Assembly (NCBI RefSeq): GCF_035046485.1
Contig: NC_085138.1
Location: 47,217,464-47,281,463 of the forward strand
Direction of reading: 5' to 3'
DNA length: 64,000 nt
Source of the DNA: Aedes albopictus
Lineage: Eukaryota; Arthropoda; Insecta; Diptera; Culicidae
In this document: piece after piece, positions 33,731-45,110 of the stretch
Position numbering within the stretch: position 1 is the first letter of the stretch
Layout of the letters: each line of letters opens with the position of its first letter
Made by a program: the position numbers and the translations under genes
Notes under the pieces: model-generated
The model's input: the letters and a program-made list of their open reading frames with translations, nothing else
The model's database searches: none
What the model was told of the DNA's origin: nothing

Positions 33731-35002
33731 CAGCCATTCCATAGAAAAACGATATAGTGCATCTCCGATTGTCGTGAAACTTGGTGGGCTTGTAGTTTTC
33801 CGGAAATAATTAGACCCGTATTTTTTATTTCGTCATTAGGGTGACCAATTTTCATATAGGGTGGTCCAAAAACTTAAGGTTTTTCAAAACTAAATATTTT
33901 CAAAAAATCGTAACCTAGATCGTAACTTTTGAACCAGTTGACCGATTTTAAACTTCTTTTTATTTGTTTGAAAGCTATTGAATTGTAGTTTTCAGGGGTA
34001 AAATGTAAAGAGTACTATAAAATATGCAAATATATTATTTTTTTCACGCTTTCATGGTCTCGGGACCAAAGAGGTATCCTGGTTTCATATTTTTATCAGA
34101 AAATTCAGGAAATTTAGCGTAATATTTCAAAAAATCAGAGATGTATGTTTTTTAGTTTTTGAAATATGATTTTTTGAAAATAAAAGGTCAAATTTTTCCA
34201 TACAAGACACTTTTTTAAATTTATGATATTATGGATACCAAAACCACCAGGAATCACTTTAAAAGCAATACTATGCATAGTTTTATGAGAATTTGCAATT
34301 TCAAGCAATTTTATAGTGGCTAGTACTAAAATATATGACTCTCTTTATTCAAAAAATCATATCTCATAAACAAAACAACATACATTTCTGATTTTTTGAT
34401 ATGTTACGCCAAATTTTTTGAATTTTCTGATAAAAATATACACCTTCTCCTTTTTTTACGTCCATGCTTGGCTGAGCGACATAAAATTCTACCGCTAAGA
34501 CAATGAGCAAACTCAACAGTTTTATATTTTTTAAAACATCTTCGCGATTAGGAGAAGTGTACAAAAATATAAAAATGTGTATTTTGATCATTATTTTGTC
34601 GGTAGAATTTTTTTTCGCTAAGCCAATAGTGGACGTAAATCAAGGTTTAGGTGTAAAGCCAGAGTATCTCTTTGGTCCCGAGACCATGGAAACGTGAAAA
34701 AACTAATATTTTTGCATATTTTATAGTACTCTTTACATTTTAGCCCCTTTCACGTATTTTTCCTGAAAACTACGATTCAATAGCTTTCAAACAAAAATAA
34801 AAGTTTAAAATCGGTCAAATGGTTCAAAAGTTACGATGTTTTGAAAATTTTTAGTTTTGAAGAACCTTGATTTTTTGGACCACTCTATATGAAAATTGGT
34901 CGTAAAAAAAAATACGGGTCTATATATTTCCGAAGAACTTTAAGCTCACCAAGTTTCACGACAATCGAAGATGCACTATATCGTTTTTCTATGGAATGGC
35001 TG
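33731..35002. mobile_element. TA-flanked, nearly full-length palindromic element, 1272 bp
   Basis: The termini CAGCCATTCCATAGAAAAAC and their reverse complement are flanked by TA (33729-33730 and 35003-35004). The arms pair almost to the centre: TTTCATGGTCTCGGGACCAAAG near 34052 is inverted near 34670, and TGGACCACTC / GGTGGTCC and the CTATATGAAAATTGGTC segments pair further out. The two overlapping frames near the centre (34364-34591 minus, 34503-34697 plus) read opposite arms and share words, as expected of a palindrome. No transposase. A transcript would form a hairpin with ~600-base arms. Confidence 0.88.
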
Positions 35003-35004
35003 TA

Positions 35005-36104
35005 TATTGCCTTCAAAAATTACCCCAACAAACATTATCGCTGTGCACCAGATGCATAAGTAATCTAGATTTTGATCATTTGGGCTGAATAAGCTGTTAT
35101 TCAGCTGTAATTGTTACTCAGGACCGTTGGTTTTTTTTTTACTTTTTTATATATAACAAGTTTATGATTCTTATTTCTTTAGTGTATTTTTACTTACAAC
35201 GAACGGTTACTGATGTTCACACATTTTTCTGTTTTTTGCAGGTAATTTCGAGAGCTGGATATCATGCTTCTATCAACCGACTGGCGGTAAAAATGTTTGG
35301 TAATTTAAAACATGATTTAGAACAACCATCAGTATCAAATCACAACAAAGTTAATTTCGACAATGGAACCCATTACAGCCGATCATCCATGAAATGTTTT
35401 TATGGCTTCAGTTTGATTTTCGCCTGTGTCTGACAACTTACCACCTCCCATCCCACACACCACCGACCGCTTCGATTTCCCATTTTCCACCTCACTAGCG
35501 CTAGCTAGGTATCTATCGCATATTTTGATCGAACCTAATCCCCCGACCCCCCGCACCACACCTGACCAACCGACCGACCCATATTAGACCCCCGCCCATT
35601 CCGGTTGACAAACGTCGACAACCAAGACCATCCTCCGCCGCGTGACTGGTGATAAATGATTGGCGTTTATCGTTGAAACTTTGGGGTCCACTCTGGCTCT
35701 GTGCTCTGGTCTTTCTCACCCCCACCCCACCTCAGATCAGCAGCGATGCTAGAAGCTAGACGATGTTTGTTTGCATACTTTCTGGCGTTCGCTGTGCTGT
35801 TGGGATCAAGTTTTCCGATCATCCGATGATGGTTTGTTTGGTCGTTCGTTCGTTGTTTGGATCTTATGGTTTCGGTTCGGTTCGGTCGTGTAACAACAAG
35901 TTGATGCTGGGAGGGGGCATGGGAGAGAGATGAATCTATTTTCTTGCGGTTTCCGAGTAATAAAGGATAACATTGCACATCTCTTTAGACTTGATAAAAT
36001 TTGAGAATTTTTGTATTCTTGGTTTCCTGGGTAATCAAAACTTATATATTTTTTAATAATATTTAGGACTGTTTTGTGGATCTCAAAATGGTTGGTGGTG
36101 TCTT
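35005..36104. other. Unique-looking DNA, no gene recognised
   Basis: The left part has an open frame 35164-35433, with a pyrimidine tract and TTGCAG at about 35230-35241 that looks like a splice acceptor. The predicted residues resemble nothing I know. 35440-35720 is unusually C-rich on the plus strand (runs such as CCCCCGACCCCCCGCACC), unlike its neighbours. Minus-strand short frames at 35513-36150 overlap and have no domain. Confidence 0.35.
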
Positions 36105-39100
36105 TTATTTTATTTATTTCGTCAACCGTTTGTAGACTACATACATACATAATTTGTTCTATATTCTATTGTATCGTACAGAGTTGAAATATTGTTTTAA
36201 CTTTACGCGAGACATGGTCAAGTCGATAGATTCGTAATGCTTATTGTAAATTAACATCATTTATTGATTGGGCTGAATTTCGCATAATTTGTACGATGGT
36301 GACTGACCGCAAATATGTTTCGATTTCTTAATTGTCGAATCAGAGTATAAAAATTTAAACAGAATAGCAGATTGCTGCAATCTACACGTTGCGAAACAAT
36401 GTCATTTACAAATGTTATCATAGCATATTCACGACGTTCCTTTAAAGTTTGTATGTTTATTAGCATACAACGTGATTCATAAGAAGGAAGTTGAAAAGTT
36501 GTCCATCTCAGTTTACGTAGAGCAAATAGCAAAAATTTCTTCTGCACCGATTCTATGCGTTCTTCATGAGTTTTCATAAATGGGGACCAAACAATACTAC
36601 AATATTCAAGAATCGATCTCACATAAGAAATGTACAATGTTTTGATAGTGTATGGATCGTTAAAGTTGATACTAAATCGCTTTATGAACCCCAGCATGTT
36701 GGTAGCTTTATGAATTATTGTATTGTAATGATCGATAAAACTCATTTTAGTATCTAAGATCACACCTAAGTCTCTAACTCTTTCACATCGTTCAACGATT
36801 TGATCCCCTAAGGTCACACTAGTTATATGCTGGTTCTTTTTTCTACTAAAGGTGATAGAATTACATTTTTTAACGTTTAACTGAAGCAAACTTTTATTAC
36901 ACCATATATAGAACAAACGTATTTCGTTTAGATATATACAAGTGTCTTCTTCACTTTTGATTTCCATGAAAATCTTCATATCATCTGCATAAATTAATAT
37001 CTTTGAATGCTTGAATATATAATATGCGTCGTTCACATATAAAATGAAAAGAAGAGGACCTAAATGTGAACCCTGGGGGACACCAGACGTTACATTAACG
37101 GGTTGAGATTTGCTACCTTCGAAACGTACTGTTTGTTGTCTATTTGTTAAATATGATTGAATCCAAGAAAGCAGTTTATCATCAATTCCTATTTTCGAGA
37201 GTTTGAACAGCAATAAAGGGATATCTATGCGGTCAAAAGCTTTATTAAAATCAGTATACAGAGCCTCCACATAATTGCCGTGGTCCATAGCATTTACTGT
37301 GAAATTTACAAACTCTAGCAGGTTAGTTGCAGTTGAGCGGCCCTTGAAAAACCCGTGTTCAGAATTCGTTATTCTGTTCTTCACTTGATTAAACATTTTT
37401 TTATTAACAATGGATTCAAACAGTTTTGGGATACATGAAATTATTGCAATTCCACGGTAATTTCGTATGTCGGACTTTTTTCCCGATTTATATATAGGGA
37501 TTAAAAATGAGTTTTTCCAAATACTGGGAAATGCAGATAATTCAAGGGACATGTTAAATAGCCAAAATAGAGGAGATGTCAGCTCAATTGCAAGAGTTTT
37601 CATAAATACTGGGGGAATTCCGTCCGGTCCTGATCCTTTTGAAGCGTCCAAACTTTTTAAACCTGTTAAAACGTCCTCCATATTGAAATGACTTACATGA
37701 ACATCTCTTGAAAATGAGGGCATGAATGAAAAATATTCTAGATCACGATCATTCTCGGAGAAAGTCGTATAGATATCTTGGAAAAATATAGCGAAGAGAT
37801 CGCAAATCTCCTTAGAGGTTTCAGCCGTTTTTTCATCTAATATCATTTTTGAGGGGAAATTACTTGATTTTGATTTAGTCTTAACATAATTGAAGAAATT
37901 TTTTGGACAAGACTTGATTTCATTCTCAGTTTTCGCATTATACTCTTCGAGTGTTATACTGATGGCTGTATTTAATTGGTCACATATTTCCAAATATTTT
38001 TGCAGATTTTCATCAGTGTTATTCTTCTTATACATTTTGTGAGCTTTTTGCTTCCGGTTTCTTAAATTTATAATATTTTTGTTGAACCAGACTGGATGTT
38101 TAAAATTTCCATGACGCCTTTTCATTTTAGTAGGAACTTCTTTCTCGATTATTACATATAATATTTTATAGAAGGTACCAACCGCATTTTCAATATTTTC
38201 TTCACTTTTCAAGATTGATTGCCAGTCTACCACATTTAATTTATGCTTTATGTTGTCATAGTTTGCTTTATGGTATTCGAATACTTCCTCATATTCATAG
38301 TCATTAGATCTCGGAATGTTGTGGACGAATAGAGAATATTCTATGGCAGTATGAAATGCTTCATTTTTACATAGAGGAGAAACACATGCATTAACGCAGA
38401 AATCCTCGTTAACATTGGTCAATAATAAATCCAGGTAACAATTTTGTTGATTTTTTACATTATTTATTTGATTTAATCCCATAATGGCAATTCTGTCGAA
38501 CACAAATTGTAAAGTTTCGTTGTCCCCAACAACTGGTAACAAAATACCTTCGTTATCTATGTCTGGTATAAAATCAGCATTGCGTTGTTTGAAATCACCG
38601 TATATGTGGAGTTTTATTTCTGGGGGTAGCTGTGATAAAATTTCGTCAGCGTTAGCGAAAAAGACTTCATATGCCGTTTTATTTGCAAAATCTGGAGGAA
38701 AATAAACTGATGCAAATACATGTGTTTCACCCGCAATACAAGTTTTAACCCAAACATGTTCAAACTCCTTAACTTTCGATGAGTTTATCAATTCCGAGTT
38801 AAATTTAGAGGACACCGCAATAACAACTCCACCTCCTGACTTTCTTTGTGACAATTGTAAATTGCGGTCGTCTCGAAAAACATTAAAATCACTTCCAAAA
38901 ACTTCTTCACTTTTTATGCCTTCATCCCAACTTGTTTCAGTGCCGAGAACAACTGAAAAAATGAACTTAATAAATTTTTATGAATCTGCTTGATTTTCAA
39001 CGAGCTTCTCATACGATTAAAATTTTGACAGTATATTAGAATTTCATTGGTATGAGATTGAGAAGAAGTTTTTGAAAGATTGTCATTATTGATTGCGTTA

Positions 39101-39160
39101 ATACCTGAAGATATCTGACAACATTCTGTCTCTAGCGTCAAATTATTCAAAAAAGCGTAT
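36105..39160 (-). mobile_element. 5'-truncated non-LTR retrotransposon (APE type)
   Basis: It lies on the minus strand. It has an ORF2 remnant (36257-39150), a 3' untranslated stretch of about 150 bases and an A/T-rich 3' tail (AAATAAATAAAATAAAA read in reverse) at about 36105-36120. No ORF1 is visible upstream, so the copy is 5'-truncated or belongs to a lineage lacking ORF1. The tail end words (TTTATTTTGTCAACCG) recur at 46190-46210. Target duplications were not identified. The domain order is endonuclease then reverse transcriptase, without a visible RNase H. Confidence 0.88.
36257..39150 (-). pseudogene. ORF2: endonuclease-reverse transcriptase, frameshifted
   Basis: In retrotransposition such a protein nicks target DNA and reverse-transcribes the element RNA at the nick. 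The main frame (36257-38854, 865 codons) contains a GGGVVIAV endonuclease strand (about residues 7-14), GDFKQRNADF (86-95), LDLLLTN (141-147), a fingers motif ASKGSGPDGIP (404-414), TDFNKAFD (534-541), SGVPQGS (590-596) and the catalytic YADD (622-625). Its apparent start is TTG and so is not a real start. The N-terminal part (EILIYCQNFNRMRSS) lies in another frame at 38914-39150; the frames join near a run of six T on the coding strand (38956-38961), where a TET motif with the endonuclease glutamate follows. The usual N of GDFN is K and the usual D of the D-H pair appears as E (EAFH), so the endonuclease is probably dead even apart from the frameshift. Clade not assigned. Confidence 0.9.
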
Positions 39161-39255
39161 TTCTATTAAAATCATTGAAAAACATTTGTTTTGATCACCT
39201 TAATGTCACTGTTTCTTTTTATTTTTTAGTTGAATACACTTTCAAATTATTTTCC
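39161..39255. other. Short spacer between retrotransposon and MITE
   Basis: AT-rich, no features. The 5' boundary of the retrotransposon lies here but cannot be fixed. Confidence 0.3.
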
Positions 39256-39259
39256 TTAA

Positions 39260-40829
39260 CCCTCTAATACCCAACTTTTTTATTTTGATCTAAATATAAT
39301 TTTATGTCATCTGAAATAGATTTGAAAATGTTTTGGAAAATGATTCTTTTTAATTCTCGATTTTGTGAACTTTGGTTTTTGATTTTTATAATTTTTCTTT
39401 TTTAACATCCCTACACTTTTATATTTTTCCTGGAAGCCTATTTGGTATACCGATTTTTCAAGACGAAAACAGTTAGTTCACCGTTGAAATATTTTTATTT
39501 TTAATATTTTTCTTGGAAAATTTTAATTTTCGTGTAAATTTTAAGAAAGTCATTTTAGTGTGTATTCAGCTCACTTTAACTCTTTTACTATAACAGAATG
39601 ATTGAGGAAAAATTTAAGATGCGTCATTTTTTGCGATTAAATACAAAAGAAACAATCACATCTGAAAATTGACCAAAACATCAATTTTTCAATGATTTAA
39701 CAAAAATGTTTTCACACTTTGAAAGAAAGACACCAAAAAACATTTTTATACAGGGTGTTAGGTTCCTGAGTGCAAACCTTTCAAAGGGTGTTAGAGGATC
39801 ATAAATGGAGAAAAAAATTGTTCTACGCATATGGTCAAATCTCAACCGTTACGTAGTTATTGAAATCCCCATGTTTTTTACTCTTATTGCCTTAACTGGC
39901 TATAACTTTAAAATGGTCAAACTTATCGCACTTTTTTAACCCTTATTCGAAAGATTATTGAATTTTCTATCAAATGGCATTTTTGAACCGATCGGTTTAG
40001 TTAAATAACTAAGTTTTCTAGATCAAATAGCCTAAAAGTTGTGTGTTTTAATTTGTTTTTGTCAATTATCTTTGAAAAATGCATAATAATTTAAAATTCT
40101 TTCTTTGGCAAAGTTGTGGCCCCTGTTTCACTCTACAATTCGTTCTTTGACAACAAACTTCTATCTCTTATCCTTTTCTTGCAATTTCGATTTAAACGTC
40201 GCATTTCAGATCAGAAATTTGCAATAGTCATTGTAACCACTTTTTTTGCGCACTGCGCTGCACATTTAAATCAAAATTGCAAGAAAACGATAAGAGTTAG
40301 AAGTTTGAGGTCAAAGAACAAATTGTAGAGCGGAACAGGGGCCACAACTTTCCCAAAGAAAGAATTTTAATTTATTACGCATGTTTTAAAGATAATGGAC
40401 ATAAACAAATTAAAACACACTATTTTTAGCTATTTTGCTCTAGAAAACTTAGTTATTTAGCTGAACCAATCGGTTCAAAGATGCCATTTGATAGAAAATT
40501 CAACAATCCTTCGAATAAGAGTAAAAAAACTGCGATAAGTATGACCATTTTAAAGTTATAGCCAGTTAAGGCAATAACAGTCAAAAACATGGGGAGTCCA
40601 ATAACTACGTAACGGTTGAGATTTGACCATATGCGTAGAACAATTTTTTTCATCATTTATGGTCCTCTATCACCCTTTAAAAAGTTTGCACTCATGAACC
40701 TAACACCCTGTATACAGAACAGTCCTTAACATCAGCTGAAAATATAAAAGTTTTGATGGCCCAGGCAAGAAAAAATACAAAAATGTTCAAACTATACCCC
40801 GTCAAAAGGCGGAGTTGGGTATTAGAGGG
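39260..40829. mobile_element. piggyBac-type MITE with TTAA target sites
   Basis: The left end CCCTCTAATACCCAACTTTTTT and right end AGTTGGGTATTAGAGGG are inverted repeats flanked by TTAA (39256-39259 and 40830-40833), the hallmark of piggyBac superfamily insertion. Of 1570 bases, 960 plus a TA duplication are a nested element (39751-40710), leaving a ~608-base non-coding MITE. No transposase. Confidence 0.9.
39751..40710. mobile_element. TA-flanked full-length palindrome, 960 bp, nested
   Basis: The termini CAGGGTGTTAGGTTCCTGAG and the reverse complement of a close variant are flanked by TA (39749-39750 and 40711-40712). Arms pair throughout: GTTGTGGCCCCTGTTTC near 40113 is inverted near 40333, and CAACCGTTACGTAGTTATTG near 39843 is inverted near 40597. 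Only a short loop around 40200-40260 is unpaired. It sits inside the TTAA-flanked MITE and is younger than it. Frames at 40116-40328 and 40453-40656 are readings of the arms. Confidence 0.9.
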
Positions 40830-41889
40830 TTAAAGTTACAAAAAAAATGTTCGGAAATTTATCAAAAAACCTTAATTAATCCACCTAGCGGTGATGGTGC
40901 CTTTCTCGTGCTTTAAAATATCCTTTCAACAAAACTCAAGCGACGTGTTAACAACATTGACATAAATACAAAATGAAAACTGCTTGCCAAATCTACTCAA
41001 TATGGATACATTTTATGTTTGCATAACATCCAATATTCAGAAATATAAGACAAAGATCCAAAATTCAAACCAAACAAGTGTTATGAAGCCGCAAAATTTC
41101 GAAACGTCGTTTTAGATTTTCCGGTCATCATTTTTTGACTCCGGATATCTACCCCAACTAAACTAAGCGCCATCTTGAATATTAGGACACCATCTTGGAT
41201 GTTCTGGTATTCATTTTTTGACTCTGCACCTAAAATTACATAAAATATGCACCTAAAATTACATAAAATAGTCACCGTATTGAATGTTGGCATGTCGTTT
41301 ATGATTTTCTGGTAACCTGTTTTGGACGAAGACCGGCATTCTTCCCCATTCAAACTATAGTCATATTGCAGACCTTGTGAAACACCGCACAGCTTGGGTT
41401 TTCTGATTATAAATTCGCAACACAAGCAATCAAACTACTGTCCGAAACAAAAATGTCAAACGAATGCACTTCACGACGATAGCGGCTTCGGGAGACCGTT
41501 CGGCTTTTGTTATTCCTGTCTTCTTCCATAATAAGAGCTATGTTGCCCATCGGTGTGTCGTATTCAATGCAACATGCAAGAATAAACTAATATTAACATT
41601 CATAATCGGAATTGGCTGAAAATCTATGCGTAAAGCTAGAATTAGACAAATGTCATCGTGTCAGATGACATTGATTTGACCCTTTCTTATGTTTATTGAT
41701 CTTCGTTCTACTGCTCGGTGTGTAAGAGGTAATGGCACAAATTTCCCAAATGGAGGAGAACGTGCCTCTAGAGCCGACCTACTGAAGAGGTAACGGTAGC
41801 GCACGAATGTAACAAAGCAAGCTGACACCCGACTGCAGCAGCGAAATGAAGGTAGTAAAAGTGTCGAATGTTTACAAGACTGGTCGTGT

Positions 41890-43215
41890 TTTGATGTACC
41901 GCATCCATGGGTTTGGTTAAATTTTACATTTTACTACTCGGATCTGATTCCGGGTAACTACCGGCTGAACCAAATATGGTCTGACACTATTGTCTTGTTA
42001 ACCAAAAACGATGCAAATTGAAGCTGTCACATGCAGGGTTTGACAATTTCGACGGGACTCTCGGAACCAATTCCGGAACACTACCAGTTGTCTCTAGTGT
42101 GATCTAAGGCTATTTTCTTGCTAACTGTTCGTCAGGTTATCGCAAAAGCCACGATTTGATGTGTCACATGCCTGGATTTGGATTACTTTTACATTTGACC
42201 CCTTCCGGACACTCAAAACCAATTCCGAAACACTTGCTTGCCGTTCATTAGGTAATCTATAAAGCCGCTATTTGATGTGACGCATGTACGGGTTTGTTTC
42301 TCTTTCAGATTTGACCACTTCGGCGGGAGACCCGAAACCGGTCCCGGAACACTACCGGTTCAGATATGGTCTGAGATGGTTTTTCTGCTTATCGCTCATC
42401 AGGTAATCGAAAATGCCGTGATTTGATGTGTCGCATGCATGGGTTTGGTTCACTTTGATATTTGGCCACTTCCAGCGGGACGCCTTGAACCGGTTCCGGA
42501 ACACTACCGGTTCAGATATGCTCTGAGATGGTTTTCCTGCTCATTGTCCATCAGGTCATCGAAAATGCCGTGGCTTGATGTGTCGCATGCAAAAGTTTGG
42601 TTCAATTGTATTTTGGCCACTTCCAGTGGAACGCCTAGAACCGGTTCCGGAACTTTACCGGTTCAGATATGGTCTGAGACTGTTTTCTTGCTTACCGCTC
42701 ATCAGGTTATCGAAAATGCCGTGATTGAATGTGTCGCATGCATGGGTTTGGTTCAATTTTATGTTTTGCTACTTCCAGCGGGACGCCTAGAACCGGTTCC
42801 AGAACACTACCGGTTCAGATATGCTCTGATATGATTTTCTTGCTCATTGTCCATCAGGTCATCGAAAATGCCGTGGATTGATGTGTCGCATGCATGGGTT
42901 TGGTTCTATTGTATATTTGGCCACTTCCAGTGGGACACCCAGAACCGGTTCGGGAACACTACCGGTTCAGATATGGTCTGAGACTATTTTCCTGCTTACC
43001 GCTCATCAGGTTATCGAAAATGCCGTGGTTTGATGTGTCTCATGCATGGGTTTGGTTCACTATGATATTTGGCCACTTCCGGCGGGACAATCGGAACCGG
43101 TTCCGGAACACTACCGGTTCAGATATGGTCTTAGACTAGATATGGACTTAGACTAGACTATTTCTGCTAACCTCTCATCAGGTTATCGAAAATGCCATGG
43201 TTTGATGTGTCGCAT
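41890..43215 (+). repeat. ~152-bp tandem array, GCATGCATGGGTTTGG type
   Basis: The landmark TTTGATGTGTCGCATGCATGGG recurs at about 42421, 42573, 42721, 42873, 43027 and 43200, spacings 148-173, with diverged copies back to about 41895. Each unit also has GGAACACTACCGGTTCAGATATGG and CATCAGGTTATCGAAAATGCC. Units near the centre are the most alike. Open frames at 42439-42834 and 42894-43139 are by-products of the array. Confidence 0.92.
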
Positions 43216-43422
43216 GCATAGGTTTGATGCATTTTCATATCTGGTCCCTTCCTGGGGTACCGTTCCGGAACACCTAAATGGCCATATCTCCGGAACGGCT
43301 GGACCGATCCTAACCATTTTCAATTGGAAACAATGGGGCCAGATTCCGCGTCGAATGAACCGTCGGTCATTGAAATCGGTTGAGGTTTTCTGCCAAAAAG
43401 TGATGTGAGTTTTTTTGTACAC

Positions 43423-43482
43423 ACTCACACATACACACACACACACGCACACACATACACACACACATACACACACACAGAC
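43423..43482 (+). repeat. (AC)n microsatellite
   Basis: ACACACAC tract with scattered ATAC and GCAC interruptions. On the minus strand it gives the spurious cysteine-valine run. Confidence 0.95.
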
Positions 43483-43802
43483 ATCACCTCAATTCGTCGA
43501 GCTGAGTTGATTGGTATATATGACTCGACCCTCCGGGGCTTCTATCAAAAAGTCATTTTTGGAGTGAACATATAGCCTTTCCTGTACACTTAGTGTACGA
43601 GAAAGGCAAAAATATAGAAATCCTTTAGTTAACTTGTTAACTTTTACGAATCTAACGCTAAAGCTGTTTGGTAATCCATTCTTGCCAAATGAATTGAAAT
43701 TGGTTCAAAATAGCACGATATGTATTTGAACTTTAATAAATTCTTAACTTCATTTATTATTTTTTTTTTTTTTATTTTTTGTATTTTTTTCTTTAGAAGT
43801 AG

Positions 43803-43917
43803 TAATTTTCCAATTGTTGCACGGCTAAAAATTCGCCAATTATTGCACACCTCATAAGAATAACGTGGAGTGCGCAACAATAGGCGAGTTTTTAACCGTG
43901 CAACAATTGGAAAATTA
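43803..43917. mobile_element. Short palindromic MITE, ~115 bp
   Basis: GTAATTTTCCAATTGTTGCA followed by CGGCTAAAAATTCGCC is repeated inverted at the other end with two differences, leaving a loop of about 45 bases. It is non-coding. No clear target duplication. Confidence 0.8.
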
Positions 43918-44697
43918 CCCTATTTTTCAATTTGATTTTTATATCTAACTCAAAAACTGATCTACTTTTTTCATTTGCTAGGTTCTTTAGAATCATGCTT
44001 TCAATCTAAGGAATCACTATAAATGCTGAAAATAAAATCTAATAATTATAAACATTTGCTCCGAATCGGTTTTAGTCTCTGGTACAGTAGTTGTTTACGT
44101 ACCCGCTTGTCTTCCATCGTTTTCTCGTTCTTGTGCATGAGGTGCTTAGTGCTTGTGAACAAGGTGAATAAATATTGAAACAATGACGTCCGGCTATGAC
44201 CAATAGATGTTGACGATTTTTCCTACTTCCGGTCACCAAAGACAAAAATTAAATATTTGAAACTTTGCAACCCACCGAAATCAACAAATGTCCTCAGGCA
44301 TCCGAATTGGAGCCTTCTTTGGTCCGAAATCGAATCGATTGCGATGAAATTCAATCATCGAGAAAATTGTTGTTGGGCGAAAAACTTTTTTTTTCTTTCT
44401 GAAACGCAGCAACCTTACTTTTTCACGCTGGCCAGCCTGTGTAGAGTAGCTTTTGTCACTGCTAACGTTGTCTTGGAGATTAATAATGCAGATCGATGAC
44501 GTGCGGGGGTTTCACTCGACACCCCGGCTTGGACCGTGGCTTGGTGGGAAAAGTTTTCCAAACTTCGTGTAGTAAACAAGACGGACAGTGGGGTCTTCGT
44601 AAGTTGATTTATGATGATTTTTAGAACTTGTGAAAAGCTGGTTATAAGATAAAATTCACGCAAATAAAAAAAAATCAAAGAAATATCCAAATTATCT
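43918..44697. other. No recognised gene
   Basis: Mixed-composition DNA with short frames (44257-44499 plus, 44415-44690 minus) overlapping in opposite directions. No domain recognised. Confidence 0.35.
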
Positions 44698-44952
44698 TCT
44701 CCTTCTTCTTTATGGCTCTACGTCCCCACTGGGACTTGGCCTGCCTCTCTTCAATTCAGTGTTCTTCCACAGTTATTAATTGAAGGGCATTCTTTGCCTG
44801 CCATTGCATGAATTTGTATATTGTGAGGCAAGCACAATGACACACCATGCCCAGGGAGTCGAGAAAAATTTCCCGACCGGAACGGGAACCGAACCCGCCG
44901 TCTCCGGATTGGCGATCCATAGCCTTAACCACTAGGAGACAACTGGAGACCC
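44698..44952 (-). mobile_element. tRNA-derived SINE, second subfamily
   Basis: Close relative of 24702-24967: GGCTCTACGTCCCCACTGGG, CCATGCCCAGGGAGTCGAG, and a B-box read in reverse as GGGTTCGGTTCCCG. There is a small duplication/disruption near the A-box (CACTAGGAGACAACTGGAGACCC). The (TTC)n tail is at the left. Target duplication not identified. Confidence 0.85.
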
Positions 44953-44997
44953 TTAGCATTCCTAGTCAACAAAAATATCTACAAAAGCATGCTAAAA

Positions 44998-45110
44998 GAT
45001 TCGAAATTGGTCAAGGGGCTGCTCATTTATTACGTAAGGGAATTTTCACGATTTTTCGACACCCCCTCCCCCCCTTGTAAGATTTTTTGTATGGGAGTTT
45101 ATTTGGAAGG
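44998..45110. repeat. MITE terminus, GGGCTGCTCATTTATTACGTAAG type
   Basis: GGGGCTGCTCATTTATTACG followed by TTTTTCGACACCCCCTCCCCCC resembles the conserved terminus of insect MITEs with GGGCTGTCCATAAATTACG ends (from general knowledge). A matching inverted end was not found nearby, so this is a fragment. Confidence 0.5.

Larger units (their letters stand above)
40872..43612 (+). mobile_element. Tandem-array-bearing element, copy B (Helitron/HINE-like)
   Basis: The left end is TTAATTAATCCACCTAGCGG, then GTGCCTTTCTCGTG; the right end is GTACACTTAGTGTACGAGAAAGGC. The GCCTTTCTCGT subterminal words are inverted at the two ends, and GTACACTTAGTGTAC is a terminal hairpin. Both ends match copy A (30664-32570) in the opposite orientation. 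The interior differs: an (AC)n run at 43423-43482 and a ~152-bp tandem array (41890-43215) unrelated to the main array of copy A. It encodes no protein. Alternative: a TIR MITE family with captured satellites. Confidence 0.68.

Noticed and set aside
36257..38854. Host reverse-transcriptase-like gene or viral integration
   Set aside because: Endonuclease-RT order, A/T-rich 3' tail and 5' truncation are those of a non-LTR retrotransposon; no viral hallmark genes seen anywhere in the window.
42439..43139. 131- and 81-codon frames
   Set aside because: Readings of the ~152-bp tandem array in copy B; repeated peptide follows the DNA period.
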